DNA from: Sphingobium sp.
GTDB lineage: Bacteria > Pseudomonadota > Alphaproteobacteria > Sphingomonadales > Sphingomonadaceae
Length of the DNA: 64,000 bases
Direction of reading: 5' to 3'
Assembly: GCA_023266575.1 (NCBI GenBank)
Contig: JAHFPV010000002.1
Coordinates: 124,001-188,000 of the forward strand
The position numbers were made by a program, and so were the translations under genes. The notes beneath the pieces were generated by a model. That model searched no databases, was not told the origin of the DNA, and saw only the letters and a program-made list of their open reading frames with translations. Below, piece after piece: positions 48,767-59,538 of the stretch. The stretch's first letter is position 1. Every line of letters starts with the position of its first letter.

Positions 48767-49558
48767 TCAGGCCGGCGCGGTCGCCTCGTCAAAGAACAGC
48801 GCCTGCGAAATCGCCGCCTTGACGGTCGACCGCTGGAACGGCTTGGTGATCAGGAAGGTCGGCTCTGGCCGTTCACCCGTCAGCAGCCGTTCGGGGAAGG
48901 CGGTGATGAAGATCACCGGCACCGAAAATTCAGCCAGGATATCCTTCACCGCGTCGATGCCGCTGCTGTCGTCGGCCAGCTGGATATCGGCCAGCACCAG
49001 CCCCGGACGATCGGCCAGCGCTTCGCGCACCGCATCTTCCGCCGTGACGGCGATCGCGGTCACATCATGGCCCAGATCGCGGACGATGGTTTCAATGTCC
49101 ATCGCGATGATCGGCTCATCCTCGATAATCAGCACCTTGGCGCGGGTCTGCGCCTCGATTTCGCTGAGTGCTTCCTCGACCAGCGCCTCCACATCGGCGC
49201 TGTCCATGTCGATCAGATAAGCGACGTCATCGACGGTGAAGCCTTCGAGCGCGGTCAGCAGCAGCGCCTGACGCGGCAGCGGGGTCAGGCGGGCAAGCCG
49301 CGCCTGCGCGATCGCTTCGCGGCTGCCGCCCGACGTCACCGGAATATCCTCCAGATGGGAGGAGGACCAGATGGCATGGAAGGTGCGGTAGAGGCCCAGA
49401 CGAGGATCGACGTCGGATGGAAACTCCTCCGGCGCGGCGACGATCGCCTCCAGCGCGGCGCGGACATAGGCGTCGCCATGCGCCTGGCTGCCGGTCAACG
49501 CGCGGGCATAGCGCCGCAGGAACGGAAGATGGGGGTGCAATTGCTGTCCAAGCGACAT
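48767..49558 (-). CDS. phyR: PhyR anti-anti-sigma response regulator
   Basis: A 263-residue protein with the diagnostic PhyR order: an N-terminal sigma-like domain (LPFLRRYARALTGSQAHGD, then TPLPRQALLLTALEGFTVDD) and a C-terminal receiver (VLIIEDEPIIAMDIE, phosphorylation Asp in GLVLADIQLAD, FITAFPE, ITKPF). When phosphorylated, the sigma-like domain binds NepR and frees EcfG. The ATG at 49558 (MSLGQQLHPHL) was chosen; the frame runs on to 49756. It is divergent from nepR. Confidence 0.95.
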   Translation of the reverse strand: MSLGQQLHPHLPFLRRYARALTGSQAHGDAYVRAALEAIVAAPEEFPSDVDPRLGLYRTFHAIWSSSHLEDIPVTSGGSREAIAQARLARLTPLPRQALLLTALEGFTVDDVAYLIDMDSADVEALVEEALSEIEAQTRAKVLIIEDEPIIAMDIETIVRDLGHDVTAIAVTAEDAVREALADRPGLVLADIQLADDSSGIDAVKDILAEFSVPVIFITAFPERLLTGERPEPTFLITKPFQRSTVKAAISQALFFDEATAPA

Positions 49559-49721
49559 CGTCAAATCTTCTCCCTGCCCATAAGGGGCGTAATGTTCCGA
49601 AGCATCGGTGCCGGCGTAGAGGTGTGGCGTGTGAAAGGATGGAATGTCCCTGCCGACATGGCAACCCCCGTCCCCCAAACATAGCCAAAAGCGCGGCTGC
49701 ATAAAAAATGCTTCATTCGCC

Positions 49722-49746
49722 GGAACCATCAATGACGAGATTTGTT
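49722..49746 (+). promoter_or_regulatory. EcfG-like promoter upstream of nepR (GGAAC-N16-TGTT)
   Basis: GGAAC (49722-49726) and TGTT (49743-49746) are 16 bases apart on the plus strand, one mismatch from the consensus seen twice nearby. It would start transcription about 95 bases upstream of the nepR start codon. Confidence 0.55.
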
Positions 49747-49850
49747 TCGCAGCCATATGGATTTTTCGATTTTATCGTGAATTTTGTATCAATCGCGCGG
49801 GACGACGAATTGACGTCCTGTAAGAATCCCGCAAATACGGGCAGACTGGC

Positions 49851-50102
49851 GTGTCAGATATTGCTTCAGAGGGGCTGATTTTGGTTTCTTCATCGACGGA
49901 ACGTAATGCGGCGGGAGGGGGTAAGCCAGATGGCGTTACCAGCCCGGACAGCGGCCCTCATGCCGCTTCGTCACCCCGCAAACGCCGTGCCGCCCCAAAA
50001 GAAGATGGCCATGTGTCCCAGGCGTTGCGCACCGTCTATCAGCGCGCTGTGGATGAAGATATCCCCTCGGAAATGCTCGATCTGCTGAGCAAGCTGGACT
50101 GA
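49851..50102 (+). CDS. nepR: Anti-sigma factor NepR
   Basis: An 83-residue acidic/polar protein beginning with GTG. The C-terminal part HVSQALRTVYQRAVDEDIPS, then EMLDLLSKLD, is the conserved NepR segment that forms the two helices contacting EcfG or PhyR. The N-terminal 45 residues are disordered-looking (Ser, Gly, Pro rich), as usual. It is divergent from phyR and lies seven bases ahead of a HisKA_2 membrane protein gene, so the two are probably an operon. Confidence 0.92.
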   Translation: MSDIASEGLILVSSSTERNAAGGGKPDGVTSPDSGPHAASSPRKRRAAPKEDGHVSQALRTVYQRAVDEDIPSEMLDLLSKLD

Positions 50103-50109
50103 GACGGTC

Positions 50110-51720
50110 ATGAACGGGGGCAGCCTTCCTCCGGCCGCCCGCACCGGGACCGCCCGATCGCCGGGCGTGCCGCTTGCTGGATTTTTCCGGTCAACCGGTG
50201 TCAAGATGTTCCTCATCCTGACGCTGGCGCTTCTGCCGTTGGGGCTGATCGCGCTCATCGCCTCGCTCCAGGCCATCCGCACCGCCGACCTTGAAAAGGA
50301 AGCCCTGCTGCGCGTCGCGGTGACGCAGAGCGCGCGCAAGCTGACCGCCGATCTGCAATCGGATCGGACAGCGCTGGAACTGACGGTTAACGCCCTCGCC
50401 AGCCCCGGCAGCGAGACCGGCATCTGCCAGCGGCTGGAGCTTTTCCTGACCTCGCATGACCGCGATGGCGGGCATTTTTACATTTACGACCGGCGCGGCC
50501 AGCGCCTGTGCGGATCGCCCGTCCCGGAACCCGCTGGCATCGCCATCGGCGATCGTTTCGCGGGCAAGGACGCGCAATTGCTGCCCACGTCGCAATTTCT
50601 GGTGAGCCGGGTGCGCAGCCGCAACGGCGCGCTGGTCGGCTTTGCCTATTATTCGCGCGCGCACCTCGAAAGCGTCGCTGATCCCGCCACCGCGCTGCAA
50701 AATCGGCAACTGACCCTGCGGCAGGGTGACGCGCGGATGGTCATCAGCCGTCCCGGCGGCGCGCCGATCAATGGCCATAGCAGCAGCCTGTCGGCCCGGC
50801 TCGACCCGCCCGACATCGTGCTGACCATGACCGTGCGAGATCCGCCCGCAACGGTTGCCCGGATGCTCTCGCTCTTCCTGCCGCTCGTCATGTGGTTTGC
50901 GGCGGCGGCGGCGGTCGGCTGGTTTGTCGTCAATCGCCTGTTGATCCGCCCGCTGGTGCTGCTGCGCCGGTCGGTTGCGGCCTATCATCCGGGCGAAGTG
51001 CTGGAGCCGCTGCAAAAGGTCCGCACTCCGGCGCAGGAGATTGTCGCGCTGGGCGAAACCTTCCGCGAGATCAGCGAAGATGTCGCCACTCATGAAGCGG
51101 AAATGGCGCAGGGTCTGGAAACCCAGCGCAAGCTGACCCGTGAGGTGCATCACCGGGTCAAGAACAACCTCCAGATCATCGCCAGCCTGATCAACCTGCA
51201 CGCCCGGTCCGCACATGATCCCGAAGCGGTGGAAGCCTATGCCTCGATCCAGCGGCGGGTTGATGCTCTGTCCGTCGTCCATCGCAATCATTTCGCCGAG
51301 CTGGAGGATAATCGCGGCGTGGGCGTGCGCCCGCTGATCAGCGAATTGTCCGCCAGCCTGCGCGGCACCGCCCCGGCACAAGCCCGGCGCTTTGGCATTC
51401 AGATCGACGCGGACGACCTGCACATCAGTCAGGATGTCGCCGTGCCGATCGCCTTTCTGCTGACCGAACTGGTCGAACTGGCAATGATGCTCGACCCGCA
51501 TGGCGCGATGCGGATTGCGGTGCGGGGGGTGGCGGGTCGCGACACGCGCGCGCTGCTGAGCGTGCGGTCGAGCGGCCTGCGCGCGTCGGAGACAATGACG
51601 GTCCATCTGGCCGAACGCTATGGCCGGGTATTGACCGGCCTGTCGCGTCAGTTGCGCGCGCCGCTGGACCATGATGCGGAAGCGGGCGGCTATACGATCG
51701 AGATCAGCGTCATTCCCTGA
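50110..51720 (+). CDS. phyP: Membrane HisKA_2 sensor protein of the stress locus, PhyP-like
   Basis: A 536-residue protein with two membrane helices (about residues 34-54 and 250-280), a periplasmic sensor between them, a HAMP-like segment and a HisKA_2 dimerisation domain (LTREVHHRVKNNLQIIASL, His near residue 347). The ATPase half is degenerate: the N-box position reads FLLTELVELAMMLDPHG without the Mg-binding Asn, and no DxGxG box is visible. This fits PhyP, the stress-locus protein of Sphingomonas described as a negative regulator of PhyR, probably a phosphatase. It follows nepR by seven bases. Confidence 0.82.
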   Translation: MNGGSLPPAARTGTARSPGVPLAGFFRSTGVKMFLILTLALLPLGLIALIASLQAIRTADLEKEALLRVAVTQSARKLTADLQSDRTALELTVNALASPGSETGICQRLELFLTSHDRDGGHFYIYDRRGQRLCGSPVPEPAGIAIGDRFAGKDAQLLPTSQFLVSRVRSRNGALVGFAYYSRAHLESVADPATALQNRQLTLRQGDARMVISRPGGAPINGHSSSLSARLDPPDIVLTMTVRDPPATVARMLSLFLPLVMWFAAAAAVGWFVVNRLLIRPLVLLRRSVAAYHPGEVLEPLQKVRTPAQEIVALGETFREISEDVATHEAEMAQGLETQRKLTREVHHRVKNNLQIIASLINLHARSAHDPEAVEAYASIQRRVDALSVVHRNHFAELEDNRGVGVRPLISELSASLRGTAPAQARRFGIQIDADDLHISQDVAVPIAFLLTELVELAMMLDPHGAMRIAVRGVAGRDTRALLSVRSSGLRASETMTVHLAERYGRVLTGLSRQLRAPLDHDAEAGGYTIEISVIP

Positions 51721-51742
51721 AGCGCGATGCCTACACCTTGAT

Positions 51743-51809
51743 CCGTTCGTTTCGAGCGCAGTCGAGAAACGATAGCGCGCAGTTTCTCGACTGCGCTCGA
51801 AACGAACGG
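51743..51809. repeat. CCGTTCG palindromic repeat, copy 7
   Basis: CCGTTCGTTTCGAGCGCAGT pairs with ACTGCGCTCGAAACGAACGG. Both arms carry the same change (CGCAGT instead of CGAAGT), so the pairing is kept by compensatory bases. It lies between the convergent phyP and tgt genes and could end both transcripts. Confidence 0.85.
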
Positions 51810-51832
51810 GGGTTAGGAGTTTGCGTCGTCGC

Positions 51833-52963
51833 TCAGGCGCGCTGATAATCTCGGCGGAAATCGGCGGCGAATGTAGCGTATTGCCCGGCAGCGATGCTGT
51901 CGCGGATCGCCTGCATCAGCGATTGGTAGAAATGGATATTATGCTGGGTCATCAGCATAGCGCCCAGCATCTCTCCGGCTTTCACCAGATGATGCAGATA
52001 GGCCCGCCCCCAGGTCGCGCAGACCGGGCAGGTGCAGCGTGGATCGAGCGGCCCTGTATCTTCGGCAAAGCGGGCGTTGCGGATGTTGAGCGGCCCGGCC
52101 CAGGTGAAAGCTTGCCCGTTGCGCCCCGACCGGGTGGGCAGCACGCAATCGAACATGTCGATGCCGCGTTCGACTGCGCCGACAATATCGTCGGGCTTGC
52201 CCACGCCCATCAGGTAGCGCGGCTTGTCCTGCGGCAGCATGTCGGGCGCGAAATCTAGCGTGGCGAACATCGCCTCCTGCCCCTCGCCTACGGCCAGCCC
52301 ACCCACGGCATAGCCATCAAAGCCGATGTCGATCAGTTGCTGCGCGGACTGCTGCCTTAAACCTTTGTCCAGCGATCCCTGCTGGATGCCGAACAAAGCC
52401 GCACGCTCCGCATGGTCGCCACCTGCATCAAAACCGTCACGCGAGCGCCTGGCCCAGCGCATCGATCGCTCCATCGACCGCGCCGCCTCATCATGGGTGC
52501 AGCCATTTTTGGTGCATTCGTCGAACGCCATCACAATGTCGCTGTCGAGCAGCCGCTGGATTTCCATCGACCGTTCGGGGGTCAGCATATGTTTGGACCC
52601 GTCGATGTGACTGGAGAAAGCGACGCCCTGTTCGCTCATCTTGGTGAGTTCCGACAGGCTCATCACTTGATAGCCGCCACTGTCGGTCAGGATCGGCCGG
52701 TCCCAGCCCATGAAACCGTGCAGGCCGCCCAGCCGCGCCATGCGCTCCGCGCCGGGACGCAGCATCAGATGATAGGTATTGCCCAATATGATGTCCGCGC
52801 CGGTCGCGCGCACTTCGGCCGGGCGCAGTGCCTTGACCGTGGCGGCGGTGCCGACCGGCATGAAGGCGGGCGTGCGGATCTCGCCGCGCTGCATCTGGAT
52901 CGCGCCGGTGCGCGCCTTGCCGTCAATCGCGGCGATGGAAAAGGAAAAACGGGTCTGGGTCAC
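51833..52963 (-). CDS. tgt: tRNA-guanine (queuine) transglycosylase
   Basis: Exchanges guanine-34 for preQ1 in tRNAs with GUN anticodons. The 376-residue protein has the active-site segment [13 protein letters not shown], the second Asp region in [19 protein letters not shown], and the zinc site in CTCPVC with the following [10 protein letters not shown]. Length and motifs are normal. A 59-codon gene precedes it on the same strand by 39 bases. Confidence 0.95.
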   Translation of the reverse strand: MTQTRFSFSIAAIDGKARTGAIQMQRGEIRTPAFMPVGTAATVKALRPAEVRATGADIILGNTYHLMLRPGAERMARLGGLHGFMGWDRPILTDSGGYQVMSLSELTKMSEQGVAFSSHIDGSKHMLTPERSMEIQRLLDSDIVMAFDECTKNGCTHDEAARSMERSMRWARRSRDGFDAGGDHAERAALFGIQQGSLDKGLRQQSAQQLIDIGFDGYAVGGLAVGEGQEAMFATLDFAPDMLPQDKPRYLMGVGKPDDIVGAVERGIDMFDCVLPTRSGRNGQAFTWAGPLNIRNARFAEDTGPLDPRCTCPVCATWGRAYLHHLVKAGEMLGAMLMTQHNIHFYQSLMQAIRDSIAAGQYATFAADFRRDYQRA

Positions 52964-53002
52964 GCGCGCCGTTTATGAGCGAACGGGCGCAGGCACAAGG
53001 GT

Positions 53003-53182
53003 TCACCCCGCCTTGCGCACGCCTTCAAACAGCATCAGCGCGTCGATGTTGAAGCCTTCGACCCGGCGATAGGGACCGATGAAGCGCAGGCAGTCCGCCG
53101 ACAGGCGCAACGGCCATGCCGCGCCCGCCGCGTCATGGAGGGCCAGCGTGACAAATTTGGAGTCCTGATCGCGGTCGTTCAT
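53003..53182 (-). CDS. Predicted 59-residue hypothetical protein upstream of tgt
   Basis: An uninterrupted frame from the ATG at 53182 to the TGA at 53003. The product starts MNDRDQDSKFVTLALHDAAG and contains LRLSADCLRFIGPYRRVEG, a composition that looks like real protein. The Shine-Dalgarno sequence is weak. It may be co-transcribed with tgt. I do not recognise a family. The opposite strand is also open here, so the call is moderate. Confidence 0.55.
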   Translation of the reverse strand: MNDRDQDSKFVTLALHDAAGAAWPLRLSADCLRFIGPYRRVEGFNIDALMLFEGVRKAG

Positions 53183-53419
53183 CCGACTGTGGCTAATTAA
53201 TAAAGGTTAACAAAGCCCTGAGCGACGATCGAGAATAGCCAAGGACGGGCGTTTTGTTGCATATCCGCAACAAGGAGTCTCATTTGGGCCAATTTGTGAC
53301 GACGCGTTTGCAACAGTTCCCAACAAAAATAGTTAACGGGCTGTTCACCGGCGGGGGGTTGATTGCATCCTCCATGCGAGCCTGTTCTGTTCAGTCGGAA
53401 TAGAAAAACGGGGACGCAG

Positions 53420-54382
53420 ATGATTGATTCAGGACGGTTTAGTCCGGCAAGAGACGTGGTCGAAACGGCCGGTGAGGAGCATTTTGCGCCCGACACCGAC
53501 CAACCGGCCTTTTCCGTAGCGGAAATAGCGGTTCCAACCGGCCGCTCCACCCTTTTCGACCTGGGCCAGATCGATGTGCGCTGGGACGAGGAACTGGCGA
53601 CCCTGTGGGCCTTCATGACCCCGCATGAACGGCCCAATTCCAATCTGGGCCTGATTCGCGACACGATGGCGTGGCAGCGGGAGAGCAAGCGCGTCTATGG
53701 CGGCGCTGACGGCAGCGGGCGCGATGGCCCGCTCAAATTCATGGTGCTGGGGTCGCGCTTCCCCGGCGTGTTCAATCTGGGCGGCGATCTGGAGATGTTC
53801 GCCGAATGCATCCAGCGCCGCGATCGCGCCACCTTGCTCAGCTATGGCGTCGCCTGCTGCGAGATTGTCGATCGCATCTGGCACTGCAACGACATGAACA
53901 TCATCAATATCGGACTGGCGCAGGGCGACGCGCTGGGCGGCGGGCTGGAAGCGCTGATGTGCTTCGACGTCATCATCGCCGAGCGGCAGGCCAAATTCGG
54001 CCTGCCCGAAGTCCTGTTCGGTCTGTTCCCCGGCATGGGCGCCTATTCGGTGCTGTCGCGACGGGTCGGCCCCATGCTGGCGCGCGAGATGATTGCCGAG
54101 GGGCGTATCTACAGCGCGGACGAAATGTGCGAGATGGGCATTGTCGCGCAGGTCGTCGAGCCGGGCGAGGGCGAGGCGGCGACCGCCAAATGGATTGCCG
54201 ACCATAGCGCCCATCATGCCGGTTATGTCGGCATCAACCGGGCCGGACGGCGGGTCAATCCGCTGACGCTGGCCGAATTGACCGACATTGTCGAGACATG
54301 GACCGATACGGCCCTGTCGCTGTCCGATCGCGATTTGCGGATGATGCGGCGGCTGGCGGCGGCGCAGACCCGCTTACGCTGA
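53420..54382 (+). CDS. rpfF: RpfF-like crotonase, probable DSF-family signal synthase
   Basis: A 320-residue crotonase-fold protein close to RpfF, which makes cis-2-unsaturated fatty acid signals (DSF). Diagnostic segments are SRFPGVFNLGGDLEMF, DALGGGLEALMCFDVIIAER and GLPEVLFGLFPGMGAYSVLS. The two catalytic Glu of RpfF (E141 and E161 in Xanthomonas) correspond to E177 and E197 here, with the same 20-residue spacing. The N-terminal 40 residues are a polar extension. The ATG at 53420 was chosen; the frame is open from 53363. A GGDEF-EAL gene converges on it. The sensor RpfC and HD-GYP protein RpfG are not in the window. Confidence 0.85.
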   Translation: MIDSGRFSPARDVVETAGEEHFAPDTDQPAFSVAEIAVPTGRSTLFDLGQIDVRWDEELATLWAFMTPHERPNSNLGLIRDTMAWQRESKRVYGGADGSGRDGPLKFMVLGSRFPGVFNLGGDLEMFAECIQRRDRATLLSYGVACCEIVDRIWHCNDMNIINIGLAQGDALGGGLEALMCFDVIIAERQAKFGLPEVLFGLFPGMGAYSVLSRRVGPMLAREMIAEGRIYSADEMCEMGIVAQVVEPGEGEAATAKWIADHSAHHAGYVGINRAGRRVNPLTLAELTDIVETWTDTALSLSDRDLRMMRRLAAAQTRLR

Positions 54383-54402
54383 AACGCGGTCGCGGCGGCG
54401 GG

Positions 54403-56358
54403 TCAGGCCTGACGCCGCGGCCGTTTGTGGATGACGGGATCGGGGCGTTCCCCCCCTTCGAGCGGACCGTCGGCGATCATTTCGGCGATCCGCTCGCTCG
54501 TCACCGGACGGCTGAACAAATAGCCCTGCACATTGGTGAACCCGGCTTCACGGGCGTGGTGTAGCTGGTCCGCCGTCTCGATGCCTTCGGCCACCGTATC
54601 CATCGCCAGATCACGGGCGAGGTTGCCGATGGCGCGCACGATCGCGCGGTCCTCCGCATTGGAGCTGACCCCGGCCATGAAGCTCTGGTCCACCTTGAGC
54701 GTGTCGAACCGGTAGGAACGCAGATAGGATAGCGAGCTGTAGCCGGTGCCGAAATCGTCGAGCGCCAGCCGCAGGCCGATGCGCTGCAATTCGCGCAGGA
54801 TCGCGTTGGTCTGGCCGCTATCGTCCAGGAAAATGGATTCGGTGACTTCCAGTTCCAGCCGCCGTGCGGGCAGGCCCGTCTCCAGCAGCGCGGCGATGAC
54901 GTTGCCGGGCAGGTCGTGCGACTTCAATGAGGCAGGCGACACGTTGATGGCGATGCGGACCTCGCCGGGCCAGGAGGCCGCAGCGATACAGGCTTCGCGC
55001 AACACCCAGCCGGTCATCGCCTCGATCATGCCCATGCTTTCGGCAATCGGGATGAATTCGCCGGGCGAAATCGGACCCAGCACCGGATGATCCCAGCGCA
55101 GCAGCGCCTCGCACGCGTCGATATGGCCGCTTTCCAGATCGACGATCGGCTGGAACAGCAATTTGAGTTCATTCGTCTCCAGCGCGCGGCGCAGCCCGGT
55201 CTCGATCTCATGCACGCGATTGAAGCGTTCCTTGAGCGACCAGTTGAAGCTGGACGCGCGGTTGCGCCCCTCCCGCTTGGCTTCGTAGAGCGCCAGATCG
55301 GCATGTTGCATCAGCTCGTCCATGTCGCGCCCGTCCTGCGGCGCGACCGCGAAACCGATGGAGGCGGTCACCTGGAGATGATTGTCCGACAGGTCGAAGC
55401 CATGGGCGAAATAGCTGATGATTTCCTGCGCGATTGCCGCCGCCGTCACCCGGTCCGTATCGGCGCAGATGATGACAAATTCATCGCCGCCAAAGCGCGC
55501 GATCCGGCCACGGCCCTGCACGACCTCATCCAGCCGCTCCGCCACCGCGCGCAGCAACTGGTCGCCGACCATATGGCCAAGCGAATCATTAATTTCCTTG
55601 AACCGGTCAATGTCCATCCACAGGATAGCGACGGCATCGTTGCGCTTCTGGCTGGTCTCGAAGATTTCGCGCAGCCGCATCTGCATCGCCATGCGGTTTT
55701 CCAGCCCCGTCAGACTGTCGAAGCGGGCGAGTCGCTCAAATTTTTCCGCAAGCAGCGACTTGTCGCGCTTGCCGATCAGCGCCTGGACGACGATGCGATG
55801 GGTGGTCGAGCTGATTTCCGCCAGGCCCAGCACCATCGCCACCATAGCGACCGACAGGACGCGATAGCCGGTCGATCCTTCCATCCATAGCCCGGTCGCG
55901 GTCGGCAGCAGGGCCAGGCACACTTGCCCGATGGCGATCTGGACGCGCCCTGCATTGCGGCCGGAGATACCGCCTGCATAGCCCGTCGCCATCGACACGC
56001 TCAGCATATGAATGACCGGATTGGCCGATCCGATGAGCGTCACGAAGCCCATCAACCCCAGCAGCCCGGCATAGGCCCAGGCACCCAGTTCATAGGCCAG
56101 TTCCCAGTTGCGCGAGGCGACAGCGGTGCCGCGGACCAGCTGGCGATGGAAGAAAACTGCGGAAATGACGCGGAGAGTGGCAACCACGCAGATTGCGACG
56201 ACGACAGCATGGATCGCCGGAAAGTCGCTCATGCTGCTGATGACGATACCCACGGCGGTGCCGGTGGCAGCGCCAATGGTCAGGGATGCAGGAGACGCAT
56301 AGAGGGATTCGACAAGGCTGCGACGGACGTCGGCCTCCTGCCCCGTTCGCTGCGCCAT
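54403..56358 (-). CDS. Membrane GGDEF-EAL diguanylate cyclase/phosphodiesterase
   Basis: A 651-residue protein with an N-terminal region of about six membrane helices (residues 20-190), a GGDEF domain (active site RFGGDEFVIICAD) and a C-terminal EAL domain (CEALLRWDHP, then LDDFGTGYSSLSYL and LKVDQSF). Both catalytic signatures are intact, so it could make and degrade c-di-GMP. The frame continues to 56520; the ATG at 56358 (MAQRTGQEADVRR) follows GGAAAAG. It converges on the RpfF-like gene, a neighbour whose family controls c-di-GMP turnover in other bacteria. Confidence 0.88.
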   Translation of the reverse strand: MAQRTGQEADVRRSLVESLYASPASLTIGAATGTAVGIVISSMSDFPAIHAVVVAICVVATLRVISAVFFHRQLVRGTAVASRNWELAYELGAWAYAGLLGLMGFVTLIGSANPVIHMLSVSMATGYAGGISGRNAGRVQIAIGQVCLALLPTATGLWMEGSTGYRVLSVAMVAMVLGLAEISSTTHRIVVQALIGKRDKSLLAEKFERLARFDSLTGLENRMAMQMRLREIFETSQKRNDAVAILWMDIDRFKEINDSLGHMVGDQLLRAVAERLDEVVQGRGRIARFGGDEFVIICADTDRVTAAAIAQEIISYFAHGFDLSDNHLQVTASIGFAVAPQDGRDMDELMQHADLALYEAKREGRNRASSFNWSLKERFNRVHEIETGLRRALETNELKLLFQPIVDLESGHIDACEALLRWDHPVLGPISPGEFIPIAESMGMIEAMTGWVLREACIAAASWPGEVRIAINVSPASLKSHDLPGNVIAALLETGLPARRLELEVTESIFLDDSGQTNAILRELQRIGLRLALDDFGTGYSSLSYLRSYRFDTLKVDQSFMAGVSSNAEDRAIVRAIGNLARDLAMDTVAEGIETADQLHHAREAGFTNVQGYLFSRPVTSERIAEMIADGPLEGGERPDPVIHKRPRRQA

Positions 56359-56547
56359 GCGCTTTTCCAACAATGTCCTCAAAGCGCGCAAATTGGCGGG
56401 TCTCCGGTTCCCAGACCCGGTGTCGCATTTTCCCTTTATTTTTTGGTTAATATGGCCGCAGCCCCAGCCGAAGGGCTGCGCGGCTTGAACCGGCCGGTCG
56501 GGCTGATATGGCAGCGCCATCCCGCCTCATAGCCCGGAGCCTGCCTG

Positions 56548-57237
56548 ATGCACCCGCTTGATCGTCCCGTCTGGCACACGCTGCGCAGCGGCTGGGCGGC
56601 ACTGGCGCAGGGGGATGACCGGGCGATGCGGCTCAATCCCGCTTATGGCCCCTTTGCGGCGACCGGAGATGACGGTGCGGACAGCCTGATCGCGCTGGCC
56701 GCGCTCGCAACCGGCGATAGCGAAATGTGGCTGGTCGGACAGGATGTGGCGGTGGCCCCGCCGGGTATGACGATCGCGCGCACCGCGACGTTGGCCCAGA
56801 TGGTTGCAACAACGCTCAACCCTGCCCCGGCACCGTCCTGTGAGTGGATCGTGCTGGGCGAAGCCGATGCAGAAGAGATGCGCGCGCTGGCGCTATTGAC
56901 CCGGCCCGGCCCCTTCCACCCGCTCACCCACCGGCTGGGCCGCTTCATCGGTGTGCGCGAACAGGGGCGACTGGTCGCGATGGCGGGCGAGCGGATGCAC
57001 CTGCCCGGCTTTACCGAGGTCAGCGGCGTCTGCACCCATCCCGATTTTCGTGGCCGGGGTCTCGCGGGCGCTTTGATGCGGATCGTCATGCAGGCAATGC
57101 TGGACCGGGGCGAGACGCCCTTCCTGCACGCCTATGCGGCCCATGGCCGGACGATCGCCCTCTACGAGACGCTGGGCTTTGCGGTGCGGGCAGAGTTGCC
57201 GATGGCCGTGCTGGTGCGCGATCCGGCTAACGCCTGA
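56548..57237 (+). CDS. GNAT family N-acetyltransferase
   Basis: A 229-residue protein with an N-terminal non-catalytic half and a C-terminal GNAT domain. The acetyl-CoA pyrophosphate-binding loop is in GVCTHPDFRGRGLAGALMR (near residue 160), with the preceding strand RLVAMAGERMHLPGFTEV and the C-terminal TIALYETLGFAVRAEL. This arrangement fits FR47-like acetyltransferases. The substrate is unknown. It is divergent from the GGDEF-EAL gene and overlaps the end of the convergent excalibur gene by 11 bases. Confidence 0.87.
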   Translation: MHPLDRPVWHTLRSGWAALAQGDDRAMRLNPAYGPFAATGDDGADSLIALAALATGDSEMWLVGQDVAVAPPGMTIARTATLAQMVATTLNPAPAPSCEWIVLGEADAEEMRALALLTRPGPFHPLTHRLGRFIGVREQGRLVAMAGERMHLPGFTEVSGVCTHPDFRGRGLAGALMRIVMQAMLDRGETPFLHAYAAHGRTIALYETLGFAVRAELPMAVLVRDPANA

Positions 57238-57703
57238 CCGGCTCGCAGGCTATGCCGTCCAGGTCGCCATCCATGCTGACATCATAGCCGGGCTGCCCGC
57301 GATAGATCGGCGCGGCACCGGCCGCCCAAGCCGCGCGGCAATCCCGAAAGACGGTGGCCGTCGCTTGATTGCGGACGATCCCACCTTCGACCGGCACGGT
57401 AGCATGACCGCCACCGGCCGAGGGCTGTTGCGCGTCCAGTTCGGCGGCACTCATCGGCCGTTCGCGCACGACAGGTTCCGGCGTCCCGATCCGTGCCTCA
57501 ACTATGACAGGCTCTGGCGGAGGCGGGGCGGCGGGTTCGCTGCGGAACCAGTGTAGCGATAGCGCAGCCACCAGCCCAACCGCGAGAACAGCGAGCAGCC
57601 GCAGAGCCAATGTCATCCGGGCATCGCGCCGCTGCCGGGCGAGATAGGCGGGGCTGAGCCGCACCGGGACGGCGCGGAAAGGCTTTTTGAAACTCATCGC
57701 CAT
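57227..57703 (-). CDS. Excalibur calcium-binding domain protein
   Basis: A 158-residue protein: a basic N-terminus, one membrane helix (LALRLLAVLAVGLVAALSLH), a Pro-rich linker (PAAPPPPEPVIVEARIG) and a C-terminal excalibur domain with two Cys (FRDCRAAWAAG, GIACEPV) and the DxDxDG calcium motif in MDGDLDGIAC. Such proteins sit in the periplasm, anchored to the inner membrane; some have the domain beside a nuclease. Here no nuclease is fused. It shares the strand with groEL but is separated from it by the groEL terminator. Confidence 0.85.
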   Translation of the reverse strand: MAMSFKKPFRAVPVRLSPAYLARQRRDARMTLALRLLAVLAVGLVAALSLHWFRSEPAAPPPPEPVIVEARIGTPEPVVRERPMSAAELDAQQPSAGGGHATVPVEGGIVRNQATATVFRDCRAAWAAGAAPIYRGQPGYDVSMDGDLDGIACEPVRR

Positions 57704-57753
57704 TTTGCTAGCGGCAATCGGTAAACAGCCGGTTGCCGTGCGTTGACCTCACG

Positions 57754-57783
57754 AAAAAGGCCGGTGGATCGCTCCACCGGCCT
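57754..57783 (-). terminator. Rho-independent terminator after groEL
   Basis: AGGCCGGTGGA (57758-57768) pairs with TCCACCGGCCT (57773-57783) around TCGC, and on the minus strand the stem is followed by TTTTT. It lies 28 bases beyond the groEL stop. Confidence 0.9.
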
Positions 57784-57810
57784 CTTCTTGTCGTAGCGAG
57801 AGCGTTGGAC

Positions 57811-59493
<1,683 letters not shown>

Positions 59494-59538
59494 TCAGGAA
59501 AACGAAAGACTTAGGCGATGATGCCCAGCCCGTCGCCG

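Noticed and set aside
49559-49721. EcfG promoter for phyR
   Set aside because: A GGAAC at 49598-49594 (minus) is present, but no CGTT follows at 16-17 bases, and it would lie too close to the start codon.
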